Shown here piece by piece: positions 1-6,564 of a stretch of DNA of 11,115 nucleotides; the stretch's first letter is position 1; every line of letters begins with the position of its first letter. The position numbers and the translations under genes were made by a program. Source of the DNA: Pseudomonadota bacterium. Lineage in GTDB: Bacteria > Bdellovibrionota > Oligoflexia > Oligoflexales > Oligoflexaceae. The DNA is taken from contig JAKQGS010000353.1 in NCBI GenBank assembly GCA_029556045.1, forward strand, positions 1-11,115. Direction: 5' to 3'. The notes beneath the pieces are model-generated. The model made no database searches and was not told the DNA's origin. It saw only the letters and a program-made list of their open reading frames with translations.

Positions 1-1
1 G

Positions 2-268
2 GCTAAGCGGGTTAGGCTAGACTCTAAGGGTAGAATAACATTGGGTAAATATGTTGCCGATGGGATTGTGGGCTTTGAAGTTCAGGTGATGGAAGATCGT
101 TCTATCCTGTTAATCCCGACAGTTGAAATTCCGGCTAAAGAAGCCTGGCTGTTCCAGAACAGCAAGGCCCTGACCAGCGTGAAGACTGGCCTACAGCAGG
201 CTGCCGTTGGAGATGTCACTCCCGAAATCGTGGATTACACAAAGTACCTCGATGATAGCGAGGACTAG
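2..268 (+). CDS. AbrB/SpoVT-fold antitoxin of a type II TA pair (5' end outside window)
   Basis: Probable antitoxin and DNA-binding autorepressor of the pair completed by the toxin at 272-565. The frame is open to the left edge. A TTG at position 41 could be taken as a start, but the in-frame codons before it read RVRLDSKGRITL, the conserved swapped-hairpin core of AbrB/MazE-type proteins, so the true start lies just left of the window. About 88 residues are visible: the DNA-binding beta-hairpin comes first, then an acidic tail ending YLDDSED that would contact the toxin. The stop codon is 3 bases before the toxin start, so the two genes are surely co-transcribed. Its core (KGRITLGK) resembles that of the antitoxin at 6137-6439 (NGQVSIGK), so the two may be distant relatives. 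Family assignment is by motif recognition; the exact subfamily is not resolved. Confidence 0.75.
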   Translation, partial: AKRVRLDSKGRITLGKYVADGIVGFEVQVMEDRSILLIPTVEIPAKEAWLFQNSKALTSVKTGLQQAAVGDVTPEIVDYTKYLDDSED

Positions 269-271
269 TGC

Positions 272-565
272 TTGAAGACACTGCATTGGACGTCCGAGGC
301 ACACTCGAATTTTTCAGATTTGGAAAAAAATCCTGCACAAAAAAAAGTGTTAAAGGCTGTCGCCAAAGCCCTCCATTTTCTTTCACAAAATCCTCGCCAT
401 CCCGGACTTCACACCCACAAGTACAGCGCGATCAAAGGCCCCCGGGGGGAAGAGGTATTTGAAGCGTATGCGCAAAACAATACCGCGGGGGCTTACCGTA
501 TCTTTTGGTGTTATGGTCCTGATAAGGATGACATTACGATTGTCGCCATTACCCCTCATCCCTAG
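272..565 (+). CDS. RelE/ParE-like toxin of type II TA pair
   Basis: Small basic 97-residue protein, the likely toxin of the upstream AbrB-type antitoxin. Most members of this fold cleave mRNA at the ribosome or poison gyrase; which one applies here cannot be told from sequence. The start is TTG at 272, because an in-frame stop (266-268) lies directly before it; GAGG at 261-264 is a plausible ribosome site. Visible family features are an N-terminal helical part with many Lys residues (residues 18-32), then the beta-sheet core with YRIFWCYG around residues 75-82 and the ending ITIVAITPHP, which is characteristic of RelE-superfamily toxins. It converges on selD, with about 100 bases between their stop codons and no convincing terminator. 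The antitoxin-then-toxin order and 3-base spacing support the pairing strongly. Confidence 0.75.
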   Translation: MKTLHWTSEAHSNFSDLEKNPAQKKVLKAVAKALHFLSQNPRHPGLHTHKYSAIKGPRGEEVFEAYAQNNTAGAYRIFWCYGPDKDDITIVAITPHP

Positions 566-667
566 ATATTGCAGACCTTGAAGTCTAAGAACCGGAGACA
601 TCGCGAACAAAAATGGTGGGCAAAATGTGGCGCGCGAGTAAAAGGTCAATGTAGCACGCTGTTTCCG

Positions 668-2767
668 TTATTGAGACACAATACGGATCACCGGACTACC
701 ACCGATGACCTGCCCGATGATAGAGCAGTCTGTAAAACCGAGCTCCCGTGCCCGCGTGACCCATTGCTGGGCCTTGTCAGCGTTCATGCTGAGGAGGAAA
801 GGGCCGGAGGTTTGGGGATCGCAGAGCAGCATCGATTCTTGAAAGTTGATAATCTCACATAACGAAGACGCATACTGCTCATTTTCCAGGGCCAGGGTGC
901 TCTGAACACCCCGCCCCATGAGGTCTTGGACTCCCGGCAAACGCGGCAGGTCCTTCAGTGAAAGTTCCACACCCATTTGACTGGCCGCGACCATTTCCGC
1001 CAAATGGCCGAGCAAACCAAATCCCGTCACATCCGTGGCGCCATGCACCGCTTCGTCGGCGATCATTTCCAGTAAGACGAAGTGATTGAGCAGCATGGAG
1101 GCGAGACAGGTATCACGATCGTATCCCCGGGTGAGAGATTGCATGACCCCGGCCAAGACGATGCCTGTGCCGATGGGCTTGGTTAAAACCAGGCAGTCAC
1201 CGGCGCGTAGACCGGATTTTGGTTTCCAACTTTTTGCTGTGGGTTGGGGGCCTTGCAGTTGCAGGCCGACGGCCAACTGCTTTCCTTCGGCACTATGGCC
1301 GCCGATGAGTCGGGTTCCCATGGTCTGCAGTACCGATGCGACACCGGCCAGCAGCTGGTAAAAGTCATCTTTAAGCAGGTCCGGAGCCTTGTGAGGCATG
1401 ACGGCCAAAGCCAGGCACGACTGCGGGGTTCCACCTTTGACCAATAGATCGCCGGCGGCATGCAAGCAGGCAATTTTCCCTACAAGAAAGGCGTCATCCA
1501 TAAAAGCGGGAAAGTAGTCCATCGACTGCATGACCCAACCTTGCATCTGCACCAGCGCCACATCCTCAGTCATCGCCAGCGATTGGCTAACTGCGGCGTC
1601 GGTCAAAACCGCGGGATAATCTTTGGCGAGGAGGGCGAGCACGGATTTGAGGGCCACGCCTCCCAACTTGGCGCCGCAACCGAGGCATCGCATGGGATCA
1701 GGGTTTTGCATAGCCATTGTTTTAGGTGGGAGTGCATCAAACTTGGCCATAAAAGCCCGATCAATTTTATCCTTGAACGGCCAAATCCATGTTGCTTGCC
1801 AGTACAGGCGCCCACGCAGCGCAAACGCTTCCTTGCCGCCTGTGGTGATCAGGGCCAGATGCTTTTCCTGCAGTTTTGCCGGGCCCAGGGGGACGCCACG
1901 GAACAAACTGCGAATATTGCGTTCCAAAGGTTTGGCAAGGCGCACGGCGTAGACGCCGGAACGTGGGCGATACTGTCCCTCAATGTGAGCGCAGTCTCCC
2001 ACCGCAAAGATCTTGTCCTCACCCCGACAGAGCAAAAGATCATTGGTCAGTAGAAAGCCTCGTTCATCGACCGTCAGTGTCGATTCACGCAGGATTTCAG
2101 GGGCACGAGCCGAACTGGTCCATAACACCAGATCGTGGGCTTGAGCAATCGCTGCCGGGTTTGGGTCTTTGAGGTGCAGCGTGATACCGCGTGCGCGGCA
2201 GAGTTGCATGATTTTTTTCTGCAGACCCTTGGGGGCCTGAGGCAATAGCTCCGTGCCGCGATGAATGATCGAAATCTTTTTGCGGTCCTGGAAGCGAGAA
2301 TTTAAACTGAGTGCGACCTCAACGCCGCCCGCACCGCCGCCGATGATGGCGATCGACCGGGCTGCTTCCACCTGAGACCACTGGCCTAAAAAATCGTGCA
2401 TCGGTTTAATGCCGATGCCCCAGGGTTCCTTTTCGGGAATGCTGCCGATATTGATGGACAGGACGTCAAAAACGATGGGGGGACGATCGGCGAAATAGAT
2501 CTTTTTTTGCCGTTTGTCGATGCGCTGAGCCGCAGCCTGGATAAACTGCACCCCATTGGCGGCGCAAACCCGTACCAGGTCGATGTGCATCTCGTCGTGG
2601 GAATAAGTTCCGGCGAGATGACCGGGCAGCATCCCCGAATAGGGGGTCAGGCTTTGCGGGGAAACTAATAAGACTTCAACACCTGGTATCGGCATCATGC
2701 CGAGACGTTTGATGAGCAGTGCGTGGGTATGTCCACCACCCAGAAGGAGGAGGCGTTTAGTTATCAT
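668..2767 (-). CDS. selD: Selenide, water dikinase fused to an N-terminal FAD/NAD(P)-type oxidoreductase
   Basis: Makes selenophosphate from selenide and ATP, the selenium donor for MnmH and for selenocysteine synthesis. I chose the ATG at 2767 (699 residues) over a GTG at 2803, because it forms an ATGA overlap with the mnmH stop and puts the first nucleotide-binding motif at the N-terminus. Residues 1 to about 345 form a pyridine nucleotide-disulfide oxidoreductase of the NADH dehydrogenase II type: GGGHTH at 10-15, GGGAGG at 143-148, and FAVGDCAH at 254-261. Residues from about 358 on are a complete SelD: GCGAK with Cys364 and Lys367 in the catalytic positions, GDLLVKGGTP near 439-448, GGHSAEG at 489-495, TKPIGTG at 529-535, ATDVTGFGLLGH at 577-588 and DPQTSG at 650-655. 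The active-site residue is cysteine, with no in-frame UGA. Standalone SelD is about 350 residues, so this is a true two-domain fusion; such fusions are known in some bacteria and algae. The oxidoreductase may supply reduced selenium, but that is inference. Confidence 0.93.
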   Translation of the reverse strand: MITKRLLLLGGGHTHALLIKRLGMMPIPGVEVLLVSPQSLTPYSGMLPGHLAGTYSHDEMHIDLVRVCAANGVQFIQAAAQRIDKRQKKIYFADRPPIVFDVLSINIGSIPEKEPWGIGIKPMHDFLGQWSQVEAARSIAIIGGGAGGVEVALSLNSRFQDRKKISIIHRGTELLPQAPKGLQKKIMQLCRARGITLHLKDPNPAAIAQAHDLVLWTSSARAPEILRESTLTVDERGFLLTNDLLLCRGEDKIFAVGDCAHIEGQYRPRSGVYAVRLAKPLERNIRSLFRGVPLGPAKLQEKHLALITTGGKEAFALRGRLYWQATWIWPFKDKIDRAFMAKFDALPPKTMAMQNPDPMRCLGCGAKLGGVALKSVLALLAKDYPAVLTDAAVSQSLAMTEDVALVQMQGWVMQSMDYFPAFMDDAFLVGKIACLHAAGDLLVKGGTPQSCLALAVMPHKAPDLLKDDFYQLLAGVASVLQTMGTRLIGGHSAEGKQLAVGLQLQGPQPTAKSWKPKSGLRAGDCLVLTKPIGTGIVLAGVMQSLTRGYDRDTCLASMLLNHFVLLEMIADEAVHGATDVTGFGLLGHLAEMVAASQMGVELSLKDLPRLPGVQDLMGRGVQSTLALENEQYASSLCEIINFQESMLLCDPQTSGPFLLSMNADKAQQWVTRARELGFTDCSIIGQVIGGSPVIRIVSQ

Positions 2768-3813
2768 GAGGACCTGAGCCTTTCCCTTAACCAAGCGCGA
2801 CACGAAGAGCGATCGCCACTAAAAACCAAATTGCGTTTGGTTCGTTGCAGCGAAAAACGGTACATGGGATCGTAATACCGCAGCAAAAGCCCCTCAATCC
2901 AAGCGGCATGATGCCGCACATTCGGCGCCTGCGAGAAAGCGTGTTTGAGGGCTTCACGAATGGCCGGAAAGTTTTTGTCCAAGCGTTTTTTTACTTTATC
3001 CAAGTTAGCCAGCATACGTTGTTCGAGGTCCGGATAATGGTGTCCCTGTGCCAAAGGCAATGCGATGTATTCATCATAGATCCTTTGAATCCGCTCCTGA
3101 TCATCGGTCTCCAAATAAATCATTGGCGACATTCGCATCGCTTGATGCAAAACTTCGGGAATTGACAGGCGTCCGACCAAACGACTTTCATCTTCGACAA
3201 GGATCATGTCCCTGAAAAGTCGTAATGCGACAGCATTTTCAAACCGAGTTTGACTGATTTGTACTGCGACCAATCCACCAAAAGCGCTGCCTCTGTGTTC
3301 GGCGATCGCTTCCAGATCCAAGGCGCAGTCTTGAAATTCATGCAGCAATTCGGTCTTGCCGGAGCCCGTTGGTCCTGAGATCACGATCATCGCCGGCGGA
3401 TCGCTGATAGCCTCCCGCAGCAGGCGACGGATGGCCTTATATCCACCGGGTACCTGATCGGCTTGAAAACCTGCCTCGCGAATCCATTGCGTCGCGATCT
3501 TCGAGCGTAAACCGCCACGCCAGCACATGACAAGCCCCTTTTGTGCGGGGCTTTCCAGAATCGTTTTTCCCCATGCAGCCACACGCTCCGCTCGATGTGG
3601 ATCGACCAGTTGATGGCCAAGAGCGACCGCCGCATCCTGGCCGTGGTTTTTATAACAGAGGCCCACTTGATGACGCTCGTCCTGATACAGCAGCGGTAGC
3701 GAGTGAAACCCAGGGATGGCGGTTTTTTCAAATTCGGTTTCTGAACGCACATCGAGCAAAGCATAAGGCGTGCCGGGAAGCAGGGGATGGAGCAACTCAT
3801 TGAACCGGGGCAT
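2764..3813 (-). CDS. mnmH: tRNA 2-selenouridine synthase
   Basis: Replaces the sulfur of 2-thiouridine at the wobble position of tRNAs (Lys, Glu and Gln in characterised species) with selenium from selenophosphate, through a geranylated intermediate; also called SelU or YbbB. The 349 residues match the family length (about 360). An N-terminal rhodanese domain (about 1-130) carries DVRSETEFEK at 21-30 and the catalytic-cysteine motif CWRGG at 97-101. A P-loop domain follows, with GPTGSGKT at 147-154, the family motif LDLEAIAEHRGSAFG at 165-179, a Walker B-like ILVEDESR at 204-211 and YYDPMY near 313-318. No key residue is missing. It is the first gene of an operon: its TGA overlaps the selD ATG by 4 bases, so translation of SelD is probably coupled to it. 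Synthesis of the enzyme and of its selenium donor from one message makes functional sense. Confidence 0.95.
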   Translation of the reverse strand: MPRFNELLHPLLPGTPYALLDVRSETEFEKTAIPGFHSLPLLYQDERHQVGLCYKNHGQDAAVALGHQLVDPHRAERVAAWGKTILESPAQKGLVMCWRGGLRSKIATQWIREAGFQADQVPGGYKAIRRLLREAISDPPAMIVISGPTGSGKTELLHEFQDCALDLEAIAEHRGSAFGGLVAVQISQTRFENAVALRLFRDMILVEDESRLVGRLSIPEVLHQAMRMSPMIYLETDDQERIQRIYDEYIALPLAQGHHYPDLEQRMLANLDKVKKRLDKNFPAIREALKHAFSQAPNVRHHAAWIEGLLLRYYDPMYRFSLQRTKRNLVFSGDRSSCRAWLRERLRSS

Positions 3814-3858
3814 AGGAACCTATTCCGATGGGGTCTTAGAATGTCGTCGAATTTCTAT

Positions 3859-3867
3859 TCTATACCA
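3859..3867 (-). promoter_or_regulatory. Possible extended -10 promoter element of mnmH-selD
   Basis: On the minus strand the bases read TGGTATAGA, an extended -10 form (TG, one base, TATAGA), ending about 45 bases before the mnmH ATG. There is no good -35 box at the usual distance, which is common for extended -10 promoters. It is the best candidate in the 240-base gap before mnmH, but remains only a short-motif match. Confidence 0.35.
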
Positions 3868-3989
3868 TGAATGCGGGATTTTGGACAGAGCGTTCGGGGC
3901 TTTTATGCCAGGAAAGAGTGACAATTTCCACGAACACTGTATGGGAGTTTCGATAGGAAGAGCCTGCTGATGGTTGACCCTGAGTGCAC

Positions 3990-4025
3990 CGAAGGGGAAA
4001 CATCCTGAACGATGTTTCCCCTTCG
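3990..4025 (-). terminator. Perfect 15-bp hairpin downstream of the DUF4360 gene
   Basis: Arms 3990-4004 (CGAAGGGGAAACATC) and 4011-4025 are exact reverse complements around a 6-base loop (CTGAAC). It begins 28 bases after the DUF4360 stop codon, the normal place for a terminator of that gene. No T-run follows on the minus strand, and none follows on the plus strand either. It may therefore act as a non-canonical terminator or as a 3'-end mRNA-stabilising structure. The fold itself is certain; its role is inferred. Confidence 0.65.
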
Positions 4026-4053
4026 CGCAGGATGTTGCAGGATTCTGGTCGTC

Positions 4054-4677
4054 TTAGCAGCGACGCCATTGCAGACCGTATTTGTGAATGATCTGACCAT
4101 CGATCGAGTCGGTGGTGATAAGTCCGGATCCGTTCGGATTGCTGCGGTTGTTCAACCGTACCTGGGTGTTAATGTTCAGAGCACGGGTTGCTCCGCAGGG
4201 TGACCAAACCAAAGACGTCAGGCCGATGGTGTCGCGGAACTGGTAATCACGATCAACCGGGCCGGAGAAATTAGTGGAAAAGCGACCGGTCTGACCTTGG
4301 CCCTGGAAGTAGTAAGCCGAACTTTGGGTCGCCTGGACGCGTCTATCCAAACTGACGTAACCCCGATAATCAAAGGTCGCGATGGCAAACTGCCAACCCT
4401 GTGGGAAATACATGTCGAGGGTTAACTGGCAATTTTTGCGGGCATCAGACAAGGGAATGCCTGGTCCGATTTCGGCGATGTAGTCGCTAAACGTTAAGGT
4501 GAACGCTTTAAAGTCGGGGGCGATGTTTTGGCCGACGGAGCCGATGGGGCAACCCGAGCCGTTGTACATAATGTTACGAATCTGGACCGTATTGGGTGCT
4601 TGCGCAAATAACGAACCCGCCAGTAACAGCGTCGAAGCAACCGCAACTAATTTTCCAACCAATGCAACTTTTTTCAT
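4054..4677 (-). CDS. Secreted DUF4360-domain protein
   Basis: Exported protein of unknown function. The 207 residues start at the ATG at 4677, preceded by a textbook AGGAGG eight bases upstream; a longer reading to 4752 would put 25 unrelated residues before the signal peptide. Residues 1-27 are a classic Sec signal (MKK, hydrophobic core, then LFAQA as cleavage site). The mature part shows the DUF4360 pattern: GCPIGS at 42-47, an APDFKAFTLTFSDY stretch at 53-66, GPG at 71-73, NCQL at 82-85, DYRGY at 103-107, and VWSPCG then LNINTQVRL near 157-175. Four cysteines (43, 83, 161 and 207, the last residue) could form two disulfides outside the cytoplasm. DUF4360 proteins occur in bacteria and fungi without an assigned biochemical role. 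It is monocistronic, flanked by the hairpin at 3990-4025 and a long non-coding gap upstream. Confidence 0.85.
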   Translation of the reverse strand: MKKVALVGKLVAVASTLLLAGSLFAQAPNTVQIRNIMYNGSGCPIGSVGQNIAPDFKAFTLTFSDYIAEIGPGIPLSDARKNCQLTLDMYFPQGWQFAIATFDYRGYVSLDRRVQATQSSAYYFQGQGQTGRFSTNFSGPVDRDYQFRDTIGLTSLVWSPCGATRALNINTQVRLNNRSNPNGSGLITTDSIDGQIIHKYGLQWRRC

Positions 4678-5137
4678 CTGTAATCCTCCTAGACAAAAAT
4701 AACCACTCGGACAACGCGCCGGATGATTCCGACACATTAACGCAAACACCATTGCGAATCACGTGCCAACCATCGCTGTGCTCTAGGCCGGGAAGACCTT
4801 TTGGGGGCTTGAAAAAATAGATTTCGTTGGTGACAACCGTAAATTCCCCAAGAGTGGGCTACATTGGAGCTGAAGTACTTTTTCGTTTCACGCGGCATAC
4901 AGTCGTTATGCGGGCGCGCCAAATGAGCACCCCAATGTGTATCTACACGCAGCGGTATGACTCATTTCCTACGGTATCAGGAGGTGCCGTTTGATATCAC
5001 GCGATATTCGCGGTACCGGCTGGGCCGGCAATTCATATGGTAGACCGTCGTATATATTATCGTCGTTAAGGAAAATTCATGACAGGAACCTCCTCCATCT
5101 CTTCGTTACTGATCTCTGAGAAGAGGGATGTACGCAA
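4678..5137. other. Gene-free interval (460 bases)
   Basis: No convincing gene or RNA was found. The 4685-4692 part carries the ribosome site of the DUF4360 gene, so its promoter and leader must lie just above. Minor structures are an AAATGAG/CTCATTT inverted pair at 4921-4967 enclosing a GTGTA/TACAC mini-hairpin, a 5-bp CCGGC hairpin at 5016-5028, and a bulged stem at 5096-5130 (cat-ctcttc with gaagag-gg-atg) directly downstream of the membrane-protein gene. The last could be a weak terminator but has no T-run. A 42-codon TTG-initiated reading frame at 4991-5119 (+) follows AGGAGGTG but has no recognisable protein character. Confidence 0.5.
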
Positions 5138-5566
5138 TCATGGCCGAAGAAGTTCATGAGCGGTGGGGCCAACCATGGCATGCGTTGAGCCGGCCGGTGG
5201 ACGGCATCGGTAGAAGTACAAGGTTTTCAGTACCTCAGCCAGGAGCGCCAGACCACCTGCACTCCATCCAGTTTCACCCCACGGCACTCCCTTCAAAAGG
5301 TAGTTGTTCACATAACCAAACGTGGCAATCCCGAAGAATGGAAATGCTGCAATCTGCACCAATGATACCATCCAAACCCATCGGGCGTGCTTGAAGGCCC
5401 CAAAGACCTGGGCCATATAGAGCGCCAAGTATCCCAAGGGTGCCAATGTCAGAAGACTCCAGGGATTTGCAGAAGCTAACGAGGAAATGAAATCGATGAC
5501 GCTTCTAAAGACGCCTAAGACCAAGGAAAACAACAAAATTGTTCGCCAGTACGGCTCCATTCTCAT
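5138..5566 (-). CDS. Small four-helix integral membrane protein, function unknown
   Basis: Not recognised as any named family. The 142-residue product has four hydrophobic segments, at about residues 9-29, 35-58, 63-86 and 99-118, so it should sit in the cytoplasmic membrane. The loops carry positive residues (KHAR at 59-62, YRCR near 118-121) and the C-terminal tail of about 20 residues is polar. AAGGG lies about 6 bases before the ATG at 5566; a second in-frame ATG at 5560 is an equally possible start. It stands alone on the minus strand between the DUF4360 gene and the antitoxin/toxin pair at 5746-6439. Nothing in the context suggests a role. The consistent hydrophobic pattern and the start signal make it likely a real gene. 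Confidence 0.6.
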   Translation of the reverse strand: MRMEPYWRTILLFSLVLGVFRSVIDFISSLASANPWSLLTLAPLGYLALYMAQVFGAFKHARWVWMVSLVQIAAFPFFGIATFGYVNNYLLKGVPWGETGWSAGGLALLAEVLKTLYFYRCRPPAGSTHAMVGPTAHELLRP

Positions 5567-5745
5567 TTCATGCCCTTTGTTATTATTAGTCTGCGGCGAT
5601 TGAAACCAAAGTTATATCTAATTTTGATCGCTCGCAATAATTTTCATCCCCAGAACCCATGAGCCTCAAGTCGATGAGCACGAGCCGATTATTCACCTGG
5701 ATTAACAAATGGTGGCGGGTCCATGTTGTCAGGTAAAAATCTCCT

Positions 5746-6150
5746 CTATAGATTTTCCCCGCCTTTTTCTTTGTATGCCGAGTCATGATCAACATGGATG
5801 GAAATACATCGCATGTATTGTTCGTCTCGGCAAACCCGTAGCCTGATCTTTCCCGAAGCTCTGATGGTCGCAATCCTTCTGCCACTGGCGGTCCATTGAT
5901 CCGTGGGTTCGTAATTGATACCTCGTTTTTGACCAGGGGTTTTTGAAGAAGTTTTGTAAACATCATCCCAGGTCATCTTTTGGATCTTATCAATGGTTTC
6001 AAGGATGGCTTCCTGATCATCATCTTCTAGATTGGCAAGGGTTTTAAGAAATCGGGGATATCCTGTATCAACCAGCACATTGTGGTGTTGCGTTGTGCCG
6101 CCACCAGTTCCAGTGGCGGATCCTTTGAGGGGCTTCTTATTTTTTTTCAC
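5746..6150 (-). CDS. Putative toxin of an AbrB-type TA pair (poorly characterised family)
   Basis: A 134-residue soluble protein, probably the toxin partner of the gene immediately upstream. It starts at GTG 6150, with AAGGG about six bases before it, and its first 14 bases overlap the antitoxin's end, typical of translationally coupled TA pairs; the next in-frame Met is too far in to be the start. After a Lys/Gly-rich N-terminus (to about residue 20) there is a helical part with DDDQEAILETIDKIQKM (43-59), then TSSKTPGQKRGINYEP (67-82), and a core with GRRIATIRASGKIRLRVCRD near 90-109 and ISIHVDHDSAY at 116-126. The alternating beta-strand pattern rich in Arg and the final His/Asp cluster recall RelE-superfamily nucleases, but I cannot place it in a named family. 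Toxin activity is inferred from gene order, overlap and the AbrB-like partner. Nothing indicates inactivation. Confidence 0.6.
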   Translation of the reverse strand: MKKNKKPLKGSATGTGGGTTQHHNVLVDTGYPRFLKTLANLEDDDQEAILETIDKIQKMTWDDVYKTSSKTPGQKRGINYEPTDQWTASGRRIATIRASGKIRLRVCRDEQYMRCISIHVDHDSAYKEKGGENL

Positions 6151-6439
6151 GAAGGCCCTTCAGCTTCCGTCTGAGTGCGTTGACATCGGTGCCTCTTTTG
6201 GCGGGATTGGCTTTGGCCCATTTATCGAAATCATCAAGTTCATCGGTGGCTTCTTTGGTGTAGAAAGGGGCATGGTGATCCGGGATGAACTTTCCAGGGG
6301 AGATAATAACTAGGCCTTCATCCGTTTTTTCAATTTGGACGTGGCGACCCGCATACTCCTTACCAATCGAAACTTGGCCGTTATTACCAACAGTCGCATA
6401 CTTAACCTGGGTCGTGTTCTTTTTGATGGCTTCTGACAT
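6137..6439 (-). CDS. AbrB/MazE-like antitoxin
   Basis: Probable antitoxin and autorepressor, 100 residues. The ATG at 6439 is preceded by GGAGGTGAT, a perfect ribosome-site match, about seven bases upstream. Residues 12-48 have the AbrB-type swapped-hairpin character (VKYATVGNNGQVSIGKEYAG, then a strand with VQIEKTDEGLVIIS). Residues 60-78 are acidic and helical (TKEATDELDDFDKW) and the C-terminus is strongly basic (RRKLKGLREKK). It is the first gene of the pair and overlaps the toxin by 14 bases. The palindromic sequences directly upstream (6468-6503) are the natural candidates for its binding sites. It could instead be a free-standing AbrB regulator with an unrelated downstream gene, but the overlap argues for a TA module. 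Confidence 0.68.
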   Translation of the reverse strand: MSEAIKKNTTQVKYATVGNNGQVSIGKEYAGRHVQIEKTDEGLVIISPGKFIPDHHAPFYTKEATDELDDFDKWAKANPAKRGTDVNALRRKLKGLREKK

Positions 6440-6467
6440 TGGCGATCACCTCCAGGTTCAAAAATAC

Positions 6468-6503
6468 TCAATATTGAATTAAGTGTAAATTCAATATTTG
6501 AAT
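6468..6503 (-). promoter_or_regulatory. Paired palindromic operator candidate upstream of the 6439-5746 TA pair
   Basis: TCAATATTGA (6468-6477) is a perfect 10-bp palindrome, and ATTCAATATTTGAAT (6489-6503) is a near-perfect one. Their centres lie about 23-24 bases apart, close to two helical turns. In addition, AATATTGAATT (6470-6480) and AATTCAATATT (6488-6498) are exact inverted repeats. The block sits about 30-60 bases before the antitoxin ATG, where the promoter must be. This fits cooperative autorepression by the antitoxin or the TA complex. No clear -35/-10 pair could be fixed in this AT-rich stretch. Confidence 0.55.
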
Positions 6504-6564
6504 ATTCCTATCGGCTTGTTCTTGAAAAACATTTAAAAAAGTCAGCAACCTCTTGAAAATATGA

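Noticed and set aside
268..462. GTG-started frame at the antitoxin stop codon
   Set aside because: It overlaps the RelE/ParE-like toxin in another frame and its product looks like low-information Ser/Pro/Arg sequence.
2768..2803. Upstream GTG start for selD adding 12 residues
   Set aside because: The ATG at 2767 forms the ATGA coupling with mnmH and places the dinucleotide motif at the expected distance from the N-terminus; the extra residues lie wholly inside mnmH.
2764..3813. Possible in-frame selenocysteine codon in mnmH or selD
   Set aside because: Both genes read through without internal TGA, and the catalytic positions are ordinary cysteine codons.
4991..5119. 42-codon reading frame on the plus strand, TTG start, preceded by AGGAGGTG
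   Set aside because: The ribosome-site match is strong but the spacing is only 4 bases, the start is TTG, and the product has no recognisable motif, signal or membrane segment. A chance match is more likely.
5586..5966. 126-codon minus-strand frame overlapping the toxin gene at 5746-6150
   Set aside because: It overlaps a gene that has a proper start signal and antitoxin coupling. It reads the same DNA in another frame and lacks a ribosome site and coherent protein composition.
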